DNA from: Pseudomonadota bacterium
GTDB lineage: Bacteria > Pseudomonadota > Alphaproteobacteria > Micavibrionales > UBA2020
Assembly: GCA_021845905.1 (NCBI GenBank)
Contig: JAJZVA010000003.1
Coordinates: 75,169 to 139,168, forward strand
Length of the DNA stretch: 64,000 nt
Reading direction: 5' to 3'
Of the stretch, positions 57,075 to 64,000 are shown in pieces. The number at the start of each line of letters is the position of its first letter. Positions within the stretch are counted from its first letter, which is position 1. The notes beneath the pieces are model-generated. The model had not been told where the DNA came from and did not search any database. It saw only the letters and a list, made by a program, of their open reading frames with translations. The position numbers and the translations under genes were made by a program.

Positions 57075-57126
57075 GCGCCTATTCGTTCCACGGCGCCTTC
57101 GCGCCTATTCGTTCCACGGCGCCTTC
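57075..57126 (-). repeat. Perfect 2 x 26-bp tandem duplication over the ferredoxin stop
   Basis: Units 57075-57100 and 57101-57126 are identical. The ferredoxin's last codons and stop lie in the second unit, so the extra copy lies just beyond the gene end and does not change the protein. Confidence 0.9.
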
Positions 57127-57434
57127 GCGCCGGGCAGCGCGACGACGAGCCCATCCAGCTCCTCGCTCATCAAAATCTGGCAGCCGAGGCGCGAGGTTTT
57201 TTTAAGGTCGAAGGCAAGATCGAGCATGTCTTCTTCTTCCTCTTTCTTTTCCGAGAGCTTCTCGAACCAGTCGGGGCGCAAAATCACGTGGCAGGTGGCG
57301 CACGAAAGGCAGCCGCCGCACGCGCCCTCGATATCGACGCCGTGCTTGTGCGAGATTTCCATGACCGACAACCCCAAAGGCGCATCCACTTCCAGCGCCG
57401 TGCCGTCTTTTTCGATGAAGGTCATTTTCGGCAT
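57105..57434 (-). CDS. fdx: [2Fe-2S] ferredoxin, adrenodoxin type
   Basis: The cluster ligands follow C-x5-C-x2-C (ACGGCLSCATC) with a fourth Cys in RLGCQI. The sequence around FIEKDGTALEVDAPLGLSVMEISHKHGVDIEGACGG is typical. Such ferredoxins give electrons for Fe-S assembly or to P450s. The start MPKMTF overlaps the desulfurase stop (ATGA); a GTG one codon earlier is possible. Confidence 0.93.
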   Translation of the reverse strand: MPKMTFIEKDGTALEVDAPLGLSVMEISHKHGVDIEGACGGCLSCATCHVILRPDWFEKLSEKKEEEEDMLDLAFDLKKTSRLGCQILMSEELDGLVVALPGAKAPWNE

Positions 57435-58552
57435 CACGAAGCCCTCTTTTGCCTGCGCTTATAGATCTCCGTCCATTTTTGAATGAACATATCCGCATCC
57501 GCATCCGTAGAGTTCCAGCCGAAGCTGACGCGCAGCGCGCAGGACGCAAGATCGTCGGCGACGCCCATCGCCTTCAAAACGTGCGAAGCCCTGACCGTGC
57601 CCGAGCCGCAGGCCGAGCCGTTGGAGACGCAGACGCCCGCAAGGTCGAGCGCGATCATCTGCGTGTCGGCCGTGAGCCCTTCATGGGCGAACATCGTGGT
57701 GTTGACGACGCGCGGCGCGTTCTCGCCGAACACATGCAACGCGGGCGCGGCCTTCTTCAATTCAGCTTCGACGCGGTCGCGCAGGCTTGCGAGCCTTTGA
57801 TAGGCTTCCATGTCTTCCGCCGCCAGTTCAGCCGCGACGCCGAAGCCCGCGATGGCGGAGACGTTCTCCGTGCCGGCGCGCATGTTCTTCTCCTGTCCGC
57901 CGCCGGAGATCTCCGGCGCGACGGCAACGCAATTCGCCATCACCAGCGCGCCCGCGCCCTGCGGACCGCCGATCTTGTGCGAAGAGAGCGTCATGTAATC
58001 GACGCCCAGCGCCTGAATGTCGACCGGCATCCGCCCCGCGGCCTGCACCGCGTCGCAATGCACCAGTGCGCCGCGTTTTTTGGCGATCTCCATCACCTTG
58101 CCGACCGGCTGGATGACGCCCGTCTCGTTGTTGACCAGCATGACGGAGATCAGCGTCTGCGCCGTGTTGCCCGCGAGCATTCTGTCGAGCGCGGCGAGAT
58201 CAACCAAACCGTCCGGCAAAACCGGGATCATCCCGATATCTTCGCGCGCCTGCAGGACGGAGGCATGCTCGGCGGCTGAGGCCAGCACGCGTTCGCACCC
58301 CGCGCCCTTCAAAACCAGATTGTTGGCCTCGGTCGCGCCGGATGTAAAGACGATCACCGCCTGCGGGCCCGCATTGACCAGAGCGGCGACTTGCGCCCGC
58401 GCGCGCTCGATCGCGGCCCGCGCGGCGCGGCCCGCCTTGTGCGTCGCCGAGGCGTTGCCCGGCAGAAGCAACAGCGCCTTCATCGCCTCCATCGCCGCAG
58501 GCTTGAGCGGCGTGGTGGCGTTGTGGTCGAGATATGTCAGGCTCTGCGTCAT
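57434..58552 (-). CDS. Cysteine desulfurase, NifS/IscS class
   Basis: This PLP enzyme removes sulfur from cysteine for Fe-S cluster and other sulfur pathways. It starts MTQSLTYLDHNATTPLKPAAMEAM; the PLP lysine lies in SSHKIGGPQGAGAL, and the catalytic Cys in NGSACGSGTVRASHVLKAMG, a group-I type loop. At 372 residues it is slightly short of IscS. Coupling to the ferredoxin suggests a two-gene Fe-S unit without IscU or HscAB nearby. Confidence 0.92.
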   Translation of the reverse strand: MTQSLTYLDHNATTPLKPAAMEAMKALLLLPGNASATHKAGRAARAAIERARAQVAALVNAGPQAVIVFTSGATEANNLVLKGAGCERVLASAAEHASVLQAREDIGMIPVLPDGLVDLAALDRMLAGNTAQTLISVMLVNNETGVIQPVGKVMEIAKKRGALVHCDAVQAAGRMPVDIQALGVDYMTLSSHKIGGPQGAGALVMANCVAVAPEISGGGQEKNMRAGTENVSAIAGFGVAAELAAEDMEAYQRLASLRDRVEAELKKAAPALHVFGENAPRVVNTTMFAHEGLTADTQMIALDLAGVCVSNGSACGSGTVRASHVLKAMGVADDLASCALRVSFGWNSTDADADMFIQKWTEIYKRRQKRAS

Positions 58553-58643
58553 ATTGCCCCGAAACGGCCTTTCTTACATGCCTTATTTTATATAAGGAAC
58601 GAATTGCAAGATACTGTTTTTAAAGGCAAAAACAAGATTTTTC

Positions 58644-58671
58644 TTGCTTTTGTCCGAAGGTTATGTATAGT
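58644..58671 (+). promoter_or_regulatory. Putative promoter of the hydrolase gene
   Basis: TTGCTT (58644-58649), 16-bp spacer, TATAGT (58666-58671). The predicted start is about 80 nt before the ATG. Confidence 0.45.
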
Positions 58672-58757
58672 TTCTACGTCCATCGCGCCGCGAAATCAAT
58701 TTAAAAGTTGAAACACGCCCGTCATTCAAACGTTCAAGCGAAAGGTTCGATATTTAA

Positions 58758-59423
58758 ATGCCAGAGATCATGATTACCGGCCCCGCCGGCAGACTGGAAG
58801 GCCGCTACAAGCACAGCAAAACCCCGGGCGCGCCGATCGCGCTGATCTTGCACCCCAACCCGCAGCGCGGCGGAACGATGAACAACAAGATCTCCTACAC
58901 CCTTTTTCAAACCTTCGCCGAACAGGGCTTCTCGACCTTGCGGTTCAATTTCCGCGGCGTGGGCCGCTCGCAGGGTGAATTCGCCTATGGCGAGGGCGAG
59001 CTCTCCGATGCCGCCGCCGCGCTCGACTGGCTGCAAAGCGTCAACCCCTCCTCTTCCGCCGTATGGGTGGCGGGCTTTTCGTTCGGCGCGTGGATCGGCA
59101 TGCAGCTTTTGATGCGCCGTCCCGAGATCCACGGCTACGTTTCCATTTCCCCGCCCGCCAACATCTATGATTTCAACTTCCTCGCCCCCTGCCCCAACGA
59201 AGGCATGATCGTTCAGGGCGATCAGGACACGGTGGTCAACATCGAATCCGTCAACAAGCTGGTCGAAAAACTGCGCGAGCAGCGCGGGCAAAACGGCGTG
59301 GATTACCGCGTCATCCCCGGCGCCGGCCACTTCTTCAACAACGACGGCGAAACCGAGACGATGACCCGTCACGTGAGCGATTACCTCGCCGGCGCCCTGC
59401 GCGAGCACAAAGCCGCCGCCTGA
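58758..59423 (+). CDS. Alpha/beta hydrolase (dienelactone-hydrolase-like family)
   Basis: A 221-residue hydrolase with [30 protein letters not shown], the nucleophile elbow [14 protein letters not shown], Asp in VQGDQDTVV and His in PGAGHFF. This family is widespread in alphaproteobacteria with no firm substrate. It ends at a shared terminator facing dnaA. Confidence 0.88.
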   Translation: MPEIMITGPAGRLEGRYKHSKTPGAPIALILHPNPQRGGTMNNKISYTLFQTFAEQGFSTLRFNFRGVGRSQGEFAYGEGELSDAAAALDWLQSVNPSSSAVWVAGFSFGAWIGMQLLMRRPEIHGYVSISPPANIYDFNFLAPCPNEGMIVQGDQDTVVNIESVNKLVEKLREQRGQNGVDYRVIPGAGHFFNNDGETETMTRHVSDYLAGALREHKAAA

Positions 59424-59450
59424 CCGGCGCCAAAGTCCCCCAAAAAAACA

Positions 59451-59480
59451 AAAACCCCGCTGCATTTCCGCGGGGTTTTT
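59451..59480. terminator. Bidirectional terminator between the hydrolase and dnaA
   Basis: Stem ACCCCGC / GCGGGGT (59454-59460 with 59470-59476) with A-rich left and T5 right flanks; works for both convergent genes. Confidence 0.85.
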
Positions 59481-59540
59481 ACATGACTGTCTGCACGGTT
59501 GCCGCGGCGGCGCTCTCTTGCGCGTCCGCTGGCAGGGGAA

Positions 59541-60995
59541 TTATCCCGCCAGCGCGCGCTTGAGCCCTTCCACGTCGTCGCGCAGCGCCGCGTCGGAAAA
59601 GACGAGCTCCTCGATGCGCCGGATGCCGTGCATGATGGTGGTATGGTCGCGTCCGCCGAACTTGCGGCCGATCTCCGGCAGGGAATGCTCCGTCATCACC
59701 TTGGCAAGATACATGGCGACCTGCCGCGGACGGGCGACGGCGCGCGCGCGGCGCGGCGAATGCATGTCGGCGAGACGGATGTTATAGTGTTCGGCGACGC
59801 GCTTCTGGATGTCTTCCACCGAAACGCGGCGGTCGCTGGCGCGCAGGATGTCCGACAAAAGGTCGCAGGCGGCCTCGACCGTCAGCAGGCGGCCGGTCAG
59901 CTCGGCATGGACGACGAGGCGGTTGAGCGCGCCTTCCAGCTCGCGGACGCTGGAAACGATCTTTTGCGCCAGCAGGACAAGCACCTCGCGCGGCACGGAG
60001 CGCTTCATCATCGCGCATTTCTTCTCGAGAATGCCGAGGCGCAGGTCATATGTCGTCGGCTTGAAATCCACGGCGAGACCGCCGCCGAGGCGCGAGCGCA
60101 GGCGCTCGTCCAGCCCTTCGAGGTCGGCGGGCGGGCGGTCAGCCGAAATGACGATCTGCTTGTTCTGCTGCACCAGCGCGTTGAAGGTGTGGAAAAACTC
60201 CTCCTGCGTCGCTTCCTTGCCGCAGATGAACTGGATGTCGTCGATCATCAGCACGTCGACGCCGCGGAGCATCTCCTTGAAGGAAACCGTGTCCTTGGTG
60301 CGCAGGGCGCGGACGAACTGGTACATGAACCTTTCGGCGGACATGTAAACGACGCGGCGGTCGGCCGCGCGCGCGCGGATGGCATGGGCGACGGCCTGCA
60401 TCAGGTGCGTCTTGCCAAGGCCGACGCTGCCGTAGAAGAACAGCGGATTGAAAAGGACGCCGTCGCTTTCCGCCACGCGGCGGGCGGCGGCATGGGCCAT
60501 CTCGTTGGGCTCCGCCACCACGAAGTTTTCAAAGGTGAAGCGCGGATCGAGCGGCGACGACATCGTGTCTTCGGCCGCGGAAACCGGCGCGGCGGCTTGC
60601 GGCGCGGCGGGCGCGGCAACGGCGCCGGACATTTGCGCGGGCGCGACGGCGCGGATGACGACGTCCACCCGCACGATGGCGGCGAATTTCGCCGCCCAGA
60701 TATGGCGGATGCGGTCGGCGTAATGTGTCTTCACCCAGTCGCGCACGAAGCGCGTGCCCACGGCGAGTTCGAGCACGCCTTTTTCAAGACGGGCGGGCTG
60801 AATAGGCGCGATCCAGCTCTTGCAGGCCGTCGGGCCGAATTCTTTTTGCAGCAAAGGCTGTATCTCCGCCCACATATTTTGCAACGCGGGCGCCGCGACG
60901 GGCGCATTGGCCGCCGCCGCGGGAATCATGTCGCGCGCGGACGTTTCACGGCCTGCCGCACCCTGGATTTTCGCGGCGTTCGCTGTCTCGGTCAT
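59541..60995 (-). CDS. dnaA: Chromosomal replication initiator DnaA
   Basis: DnaA opens the origin. Domain I begins at [17 protein letters not shown]; the AAA+ domain has [11 protein letters not shown] and [10 protein letters not shown]; the DNA-binding domain ends with [18 protein letters not shown]. Walker A has GSVG where GGVG is common. The start MTETANAAK follows GGGGTGG; a longer start at 61085 (514 residues) is possible but has no ribosome-binding site. An Ala-rich linker joins domains I and III. Confidence 0.96.
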   Translation of the reverse strand: MTETANAAKIQGAAGRETSARDMIPAAAANAPVAAPALQNMWAEIQPLLQKEFGPTACKSWIAPIQPARLEKGVLELAVGTRFVRDWVKTHYADRIRHIWAAKFAAIVRVDVVIRAVAPAQMSGAVAAPAAPQAAAPVSAAEDTMSSPLDPRFTFENFVVAEPNEMAHAAARRVAESDGVLFNPLFFYGSVGLGKTHLMQAVAHAIRARAADRRVVYMSAERFMYQFVRALRTKDTVSFKEMLRGVDVLMIDDIQFICGKEATQEEFFHTFNALVQQNKQIVISADRPPADLEGLDERLRSRLGGGLAVDFKPTTYDLRLGILEKKCAMMKRSVPREVLVLLAQKIVSSVRELEGALNRLVVHAELTGRLLTVEAACDLLSDILRASDRRVSVEDIQKRVAEHYNIRLADMHSPRRARAVARPRQVAMYLAKVMTEHSLPEIGRKFGGRDHTTIMHGIRRIEELVFSDAALRDDVEGLKRALAG

Positions 60996-61448
60996 GTTGG
61001 TCCACCCCTGATGTGCGTTCGAAAAAATCGCCGTGTCTTGCGCGTCCTTTGCGGACGATTCGAACGACGATTGGAATTTTCTCATGTGAAGATGTTAAGG
61101 ACATTACCGTTGCATGCGGTGAGTCGCAAGCCTTGAGTAGGACGCGGAAAAAAAAGAAATAAACGTTCTGAATTATGAACTTTTGTTCCTGTAAATTTTT
61201 CTCTTTGCACTTGATCTTGCTTTCATGAAACGATTCTGTTCGCGCCTCTTCACGTCGGACGCGGAGCATGAATAGCGCGCAAAGATTAAAATAAAGGAAA
61301 CGCCGCGATCTTTTTTTTCAAAGCGGCGAAAAAAATCGCGCGGCGCGGAAACCGGAAAATTCTTGCGCAGGAACGCGCGTAAAAAAAAACGCGCGCGTGA
61401 AAACGCGCGCGCGTAAAAATCCGATCTAGCGAAACCTGAAAGCGGAGA
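60996..61448. other. dnaA-rpsT intergenic region
   Basis: The region holds the rpsT terminator, a possible dnaA promoter (reverse TTGCGA 61129-61124, 17 bp, TAATGT 61106-61101) and one GANTC site (GATTC at 61232-61236), the CcrM methylation target that regulates dnaA in Caulobacter. I find no cluster of DnaA boxes, so there is no evidence for an origin here. Confidence 0.5.
61381..61414 (-). terminator. rpsT terminator
   Basis: A 9-bp GC stem (ACGCGCGCG / CGCGCGCGT, 61389-61397 with 61406-61414) with an 8-nt loop is followed on the reverse strand by T9, a strong intrinsic terminator. Confidence 0.85.
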
Positions 61449-61715
61449 TTATTTCTTCAGCGTCTTGACGCGCGCGGAGAGACGCGAAATCTTGCGCGAC
61501 GCGGTGCGCTTGTGCATCAGGCCTTTGCCCGCGCTACGCTGGATTTCCGGCTGCGCGGCTTTGAGGGCTTCCGTGGCAGCGGCATAGTCTCCGGCAGCGA
61601 CGGCCGCGTCGACTTTGCGGATCGCGTTGCGGGTGCGGGAGACGCGCGACGTGTTGATCTCTGCGCGGCGGGCGTTGCGGCGGATACGGGTTTTGGCGGA
61701 CTTATGCATAGCCAT
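61449..61715 (-). CDS. rpsT: 30S ribosomal protein S20
   Basis: MAMHKSAKTRIRRNARRAEINTSRVSRTRNAIRK and KGLMHKRTASRKISRLSARVKTL are diagnostic. The 88-residue length is standard. The rpsT-dnaA neighbourhood is conserved in alphaproteobacteria. Confidence 0.98.
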   Translation of the reverse strand: MAMHKSAKTRIRRNARRAEINTSRVSRTRNAIRKVDAAVAAGDYAAATEALKAAQPEIQRSAGKGLMHKRTASRKISRLSARVKTLKK

Positions 61716-61787
61716 GGTGCGAATTTCTCTTTCGAATCGTTAATTTCGTTCTGCGAAAAGCAGGGAATGCGTGTTTTTAAAGGTCTT

Positions 61788-61796
61788 TGTGGATAA
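61788..61796. promoter_or_regulatory. Single DnaA box upstream of rpsT
   Basis: TGTGGATAA is the exact complement of TTATCCACA. It lies 73 bp before rpsT, and a GAATC (GANTC) site lies at 61734-61738. It could let DnaA regulate rpsT-dnaA transcription. Confidence 0.45.
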
Positions 61797-61924
61797 AGTC
61801 AAGCGCGCCGTAAAACGATAATATAATATTGATTTTATTGCGCTTTTTTAAACCAAAAACCATTGACAGGGATGAAATTTGATGATACGTAAAATAAATT
61901 ACATATATTACAAGGAGAATCATC

Positions 61925-62116
61925 ATGAAAGACCTGACGACTGCAGAGCGCGAAGAACTGCAAAAAGACCTTCAGTCCCTGAAAGGGGAGCTTGTGCTAC
62001 GTTGGCGCGCCATGCGCCACTACACCGCCGCGCGGGAGATCATCGAGGTCGAACAGCTGATAGCCGTCAACCAAAGCGTCATCGACAAAGCCAAAAAAGC
62101 CCCGCCCGCGCCCTGA
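61925..62116 (+). CDS. Small helical protein, 63 aa
   Basis: MKDLTTAEREELQKDLQSLKG... with AREIIEVEQLIAVNQSVIDKAKK is a charged helical protein with a strong AAGGAG 9 nt before the ATG and TTGACA at 61863-61868. It resembles the 65-residue protein at 39443-39640 in length, opening and LxAVNQ motif. Function unknown. It faces the enoyl-CoA hydratase gene with one base between the stops. Confidence 0.7.
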   Translation: MKDLTTAEREELQKDLQSLKGELVLRWRAMRHYTAAREIIEVEQLIAVNQSVIDKAKKAPPAP

Positions 62117-62117
62117 C

Positions 62118-62894
62118 CTACTTGCCTTTAAACGACGCCTTGCGTTTTTCGACGAAGGCTTCCATGCCCTCTTTCTGGTCCTGGGTCGAGAAACTGGCGT
62201 GGAACAGGCGGCGTTCGAAGCGCAGGCCTTCGGCGAGCGTCGTCTCGTATGCGCGATTGACCGATTCCTTGACCATCATCGTCGCCAGCGGCGAGAAGGA
62301 GGCGATCTTCTCCGCGATCTTCATCGTTTCGGCCATCAGATCCGCCGCCGGAAAGACCCTTGCCACCAGCCCCGCCCGCTCCGCTTCCACCGCGTCCATC
62401 ATGCGGCCGGTGAGGCAAAGCTCCATCGCCTTCGATTTTCCGACAAGGCGCGTGAGGCGTTGCGTGCCGCCGGCGCCCGGCAGTGTGCCGATGGTGATTT
62501 CGGGCTGCGAAAACTTCGCCGTGTCGGCGGCGAGAATGAAATCGCACATCATGGAAAGCTCGTTGCCGCCGCCGAGACAATAGCCCGCCACCGCCGCGAT
62601 CACCGGCTTCCTGCACCGCGCGACGCGCTCCCAGTTTTTGGTGATGAAATCCTCCCTGAAAGTATCGACGAACGTCTTCTCCGCCATCTCCTTGATGTCC
62701 GCGCCGGCGGCGAAGACCTTGTCGCCGCCGGTGACGACGATGACGCGGATCGCGTCGTCGCTTTCGAAGTCGTCAAGCGCGCGCGTCGTCTCGTCCATCA
62801 GCGCGGCGCAAAAAGCGTTGAGCGCGTGCGGGCGGTTGAAGGTGATGACGCCGACGGCGCCTTTCTTTTCAGCGATGATGTTCTCGAAAGTCAT
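62118..62894 (-). CDS. Enoyl-CoA hydratase/isomerase family protein
   Basis: A 258-residue crotonase with the oxyanion-hole segment VFAAGADIKEM and the catalytic region GGGNELSMMCDFILAADTAKFSQPEITIGTLPGAGGTQRL holding the Glu pair typical of short-chain enoyl-CoA hydratase. It hydrates trans-2-enoyl-CoA in beta-oxidation. AAGGAG precedes the start. Confidence 0.93.
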   Translation of the reverse strand: MTFENIIAEKKGAVGVITFNRPHALNAFCAALMDETTRALDDFESDDAIRVIVVTGGDKVFAAGADIKEMAEKTFVDTFREDFITKNWERVARCRKPVIAAVAGYCLGGGNELSMMCDFILAADTAKFSQPEITIGTLPGAGGTQRLTRLVGKSKAMELCLTGRMMDAVEAERAGLVARVFPAADLMAETMKIAEKIASFSPLATMMVKESVNRAYETTLAEGLRFERRLFHASFSTQDQKEGMEAFVEKRKASFKGK

Positions 62895-62920
62895 GGCGCG
62901 TCTCCTTGTTAATCGTCCTG

Positions 62921-63277
62921 TCAGTCATCGGGGGTAACGGAAAAATCGACCAGCGTCTCGCCCGCCGAGCGCCCGAAACTCATCTTCAGCTTCTCATGCG
63001 CGCGGACGAACACGCCCTTCTTTATCTCTTTCCAGCCGAGCGGCGGCAGGCAACGATCATAAAACCCGAGCACGTCTTTTTCCGGCGTCGCGGTCGTGGC
63101 GCTGAACTCGACGATGCGCCCGGCGGGCTTGTCGAAGATGACCGTGTCCGCGGGCTGCTCGACCATGCCCTGCATCATCGGCAGGTCGTTCATCGCGCTG
63201 AAATAGGCCGTCTCCGCCGCAAAGGACGGCGTGGCGAGAAGGGCGAAAGCAAAGATCATGGCGAGTTTTTTCAACAT
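62921..63277 (-). CDS. Small exported protein, unknown function
   Basis: A signal peptide (MLKKLAMIFAFALLATPSFA) precedes a domain of about 95 residues (YFSAMNDLPMMQGM; DTVIFDKPAGRIVEFSA; VLGFYDRCLPPLGWKEI) that resembles small alphaproteobacterial periplasmic proteins found next to mutM. It starts 4 nt after the mutM stop, so the two are probably co-transcribed. Confidence 0.75.
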   Translation of the reverse strand: MLKKLAMIFAFALLATPSFAAETAYFSAMNDLPMMQGMVEQPADTVIFDKPAGRIVEFSATTATPEKDVLGFYDRCLPPLGWKEIKKGVFVRAHEKLKMSFGRSAGETLVDFSVTPDD

Positions 63278-63281
63278 GGGA

Positions 63282-64000
63282 TTATCCTAGCCCCGCTTGT
63301 TTGACGGGGCAATAGAATGTTGAACGCCCGCCCTGCGCGATGCGGCGCACGCCGCCCGTCTTTCTGATATCGCAAACGCAGCCTTTGCATTTTTGCCCCT
63401 CCCTGTCATAAACCGCGAACTGGTGCTGGAAATAGCCAAGCTCGCCGTCGGTCTGCACGTAATCGCGCAAGCTGCTGCCGCCCGCCTTGATCGCGCGTTT
63501 CAAAACGCGCTTGATCTCGGTCAAGAGCCGCTTGAGCGCGGCGGGGCCCACGTCTCCGGCGCGCGCTTCAGGGTCGATGCCCGCGGCGAACAAAGCTTCG
63601 GATGCGTATATATTCCCGACGCCGACGACGATGCGCTGGTCCATGATGGCGGGCTTGACCGCGACTTTTTTTCCTTTGAGTTTTTCCGCGAGATATTTGA
63701 CGGTGAAATCTTTGCCGAGCGGCTCCGGCCCCAAAGCGCGGAACAATTTGTGGTTTTCAAGCGCATCCGTTTGCGCCAGCGTGGCAAGCCCGAAGCGGCG
63801 CGGATCGTTCATCGCCACGCGCGCGCCGTCATCCATCGTCAGGACGAGATGATCGTGCGTCGCGGGTTTATAAACGTCTTCCTTGCCGAAAATCACCAGC
63901 CGCCCCGACATGCCGAGATGCAAGATCAGCGTGCGCCCGTCGGAAAGATTCATCAGAACGTATTTGGCGCGGCGGGAAATGGACGCGACCTTCACGTCGG
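63282..64000 (-). CDS. mutM: Formamidopyrimidine-DNA glycosylase, C-terminal part (5' end outside window)
   Basis: MutM removes oxidised purines such as 8-oxoguanine. The visible 239 residues include LILHLGMSGRL, NDPRRFG, VGNIYASEALF and the zinc-finger end GRSTFYCP. The catalytic N-terminal Pro lies outside the window. The last zinc ligand looks altered: where most members have CPxCQ this one reads CPVKQ, with three other Cys in KCKGCVC. Family assignment is certain; loss of zinc binding is inference. Confidence 0.95.
   Translation of the reverse strand, partial: DVKVASISRRAKYVLMNLSDGRTLILHLGMSGRLVIFGKEDVYKPATHDHLVLTMDDGARVAMNDPRRFGLATLAQTDALENHKLFRALGPEPLGKDFTVKYLAEKLKGKKVAVKPAIMDQRIVVGVGNIYASEALFAAGIDPEARAGDVGPAALKRLLTEIKRVLKRAIKAGGSSLRDYVQTDGELGYFQHQFAVYDREGQKCKGCVCDIRKTGGVRRIAQGGRSTFYCPVKQAGLG

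Noticed and set aside
61300-61420. Repeated GCGCGC blocks as a CRISPR or satellite
   Set aside because: Irregular short blocks explained by the rpsT terminator and its flanks; no spacers.
60996-61448. Chromosome origin between rpsT and dnaA
   Set aside because: No cluster of DnaA boxes or AT-rich 13-mers; only a terminator, a possible promoter and one GANTC.

Overview
This is a GC-rich alphaproteobacterial chromosome segment with dense coding and noticeably AT-rich intergenic spots. The lineage is indicated by the DivK-PleD pair (49813-51678), an ATP12-type F1 assembly factor, the run rplQ / Do-type protease / rarA / crcB / rluC / ATP12 behind the ribosomal cluster, rpsT next to dnaA, DUF465 and DUF3108 proteins, an IalB-like protein and a 17 kDa-antigen-like lipoprotein. 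The genus cannot be told from the window. There is no rRNA gene, CRISPR array or convincing tRNA.

Layout. 1-8278 (+): two tandem GT-C/TPR membrane proteins that share near-identical DNA, then purA, a tiny reverse gene, a DUF3108 exported protein, and glmU-glmS. 8279-9302: an orphan ADP-ribosyltransferase-like gene with a consensus promoter, facing a monothiol glutaredoxin that lacks its active-site cysteine. 9476-13728 (+): a pentapeptide-repeat protein, mutL and two paralogous membrane proteins. 13712-39272 (-): one long reverse block holding the str, S10, spc and alpha ribosomal clusters (rpsL to rplQ, with tuf, fusA, secY, adk and rpoA), continuing into the protease-rarA-crcB-rluC-AsmA-ATP12 tail. 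I see internal promoters before secY and rpsM, a small unknown gene inserted between rpmD and rplO, and a strongly structured RNA at the very 5' end of the str transcript.

39374-46619: rplU-rpmA-obgE (+), an overlapping ankyrin pair, xthA, a pilin-like protein, a DUF465 protein, an alpha/beta hydrolase, a membrane protein and ssb (all -). 46693-49726: an HD hydrolase and a TPR-methyltransferase converge on a 293-bp element with 17-bp perfect inverted ends and TA flanks (IS630/mariner-MITE-like). A second, degenerate relative lies past the methyltransferase. 49813-57047: divK-pleD, small envelope proteins, rpmG, pdxH and htpG. 57105-64000: an adrenodoxin-type ferredoxin with a cysteine desulfurase, an alpha/beta hydrolase, dnaA, rpsT, a tiny protein, an enoyl-CoA hydratase, an exported protein and the 3' part of mutM.

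Most of the content is housekeeping: translation, cell-wall precursor synthesis, DNA repair and replication initiation, Fe-S supply, and cell-cycle signalling. The items most worth a second look are the structured str leader RNA, the gene inserted in the spc operon, the MITE-like element whose ends supply stop codons to both neighbours, the cysteine-less glutaredoxin, and the ART-like orphan.
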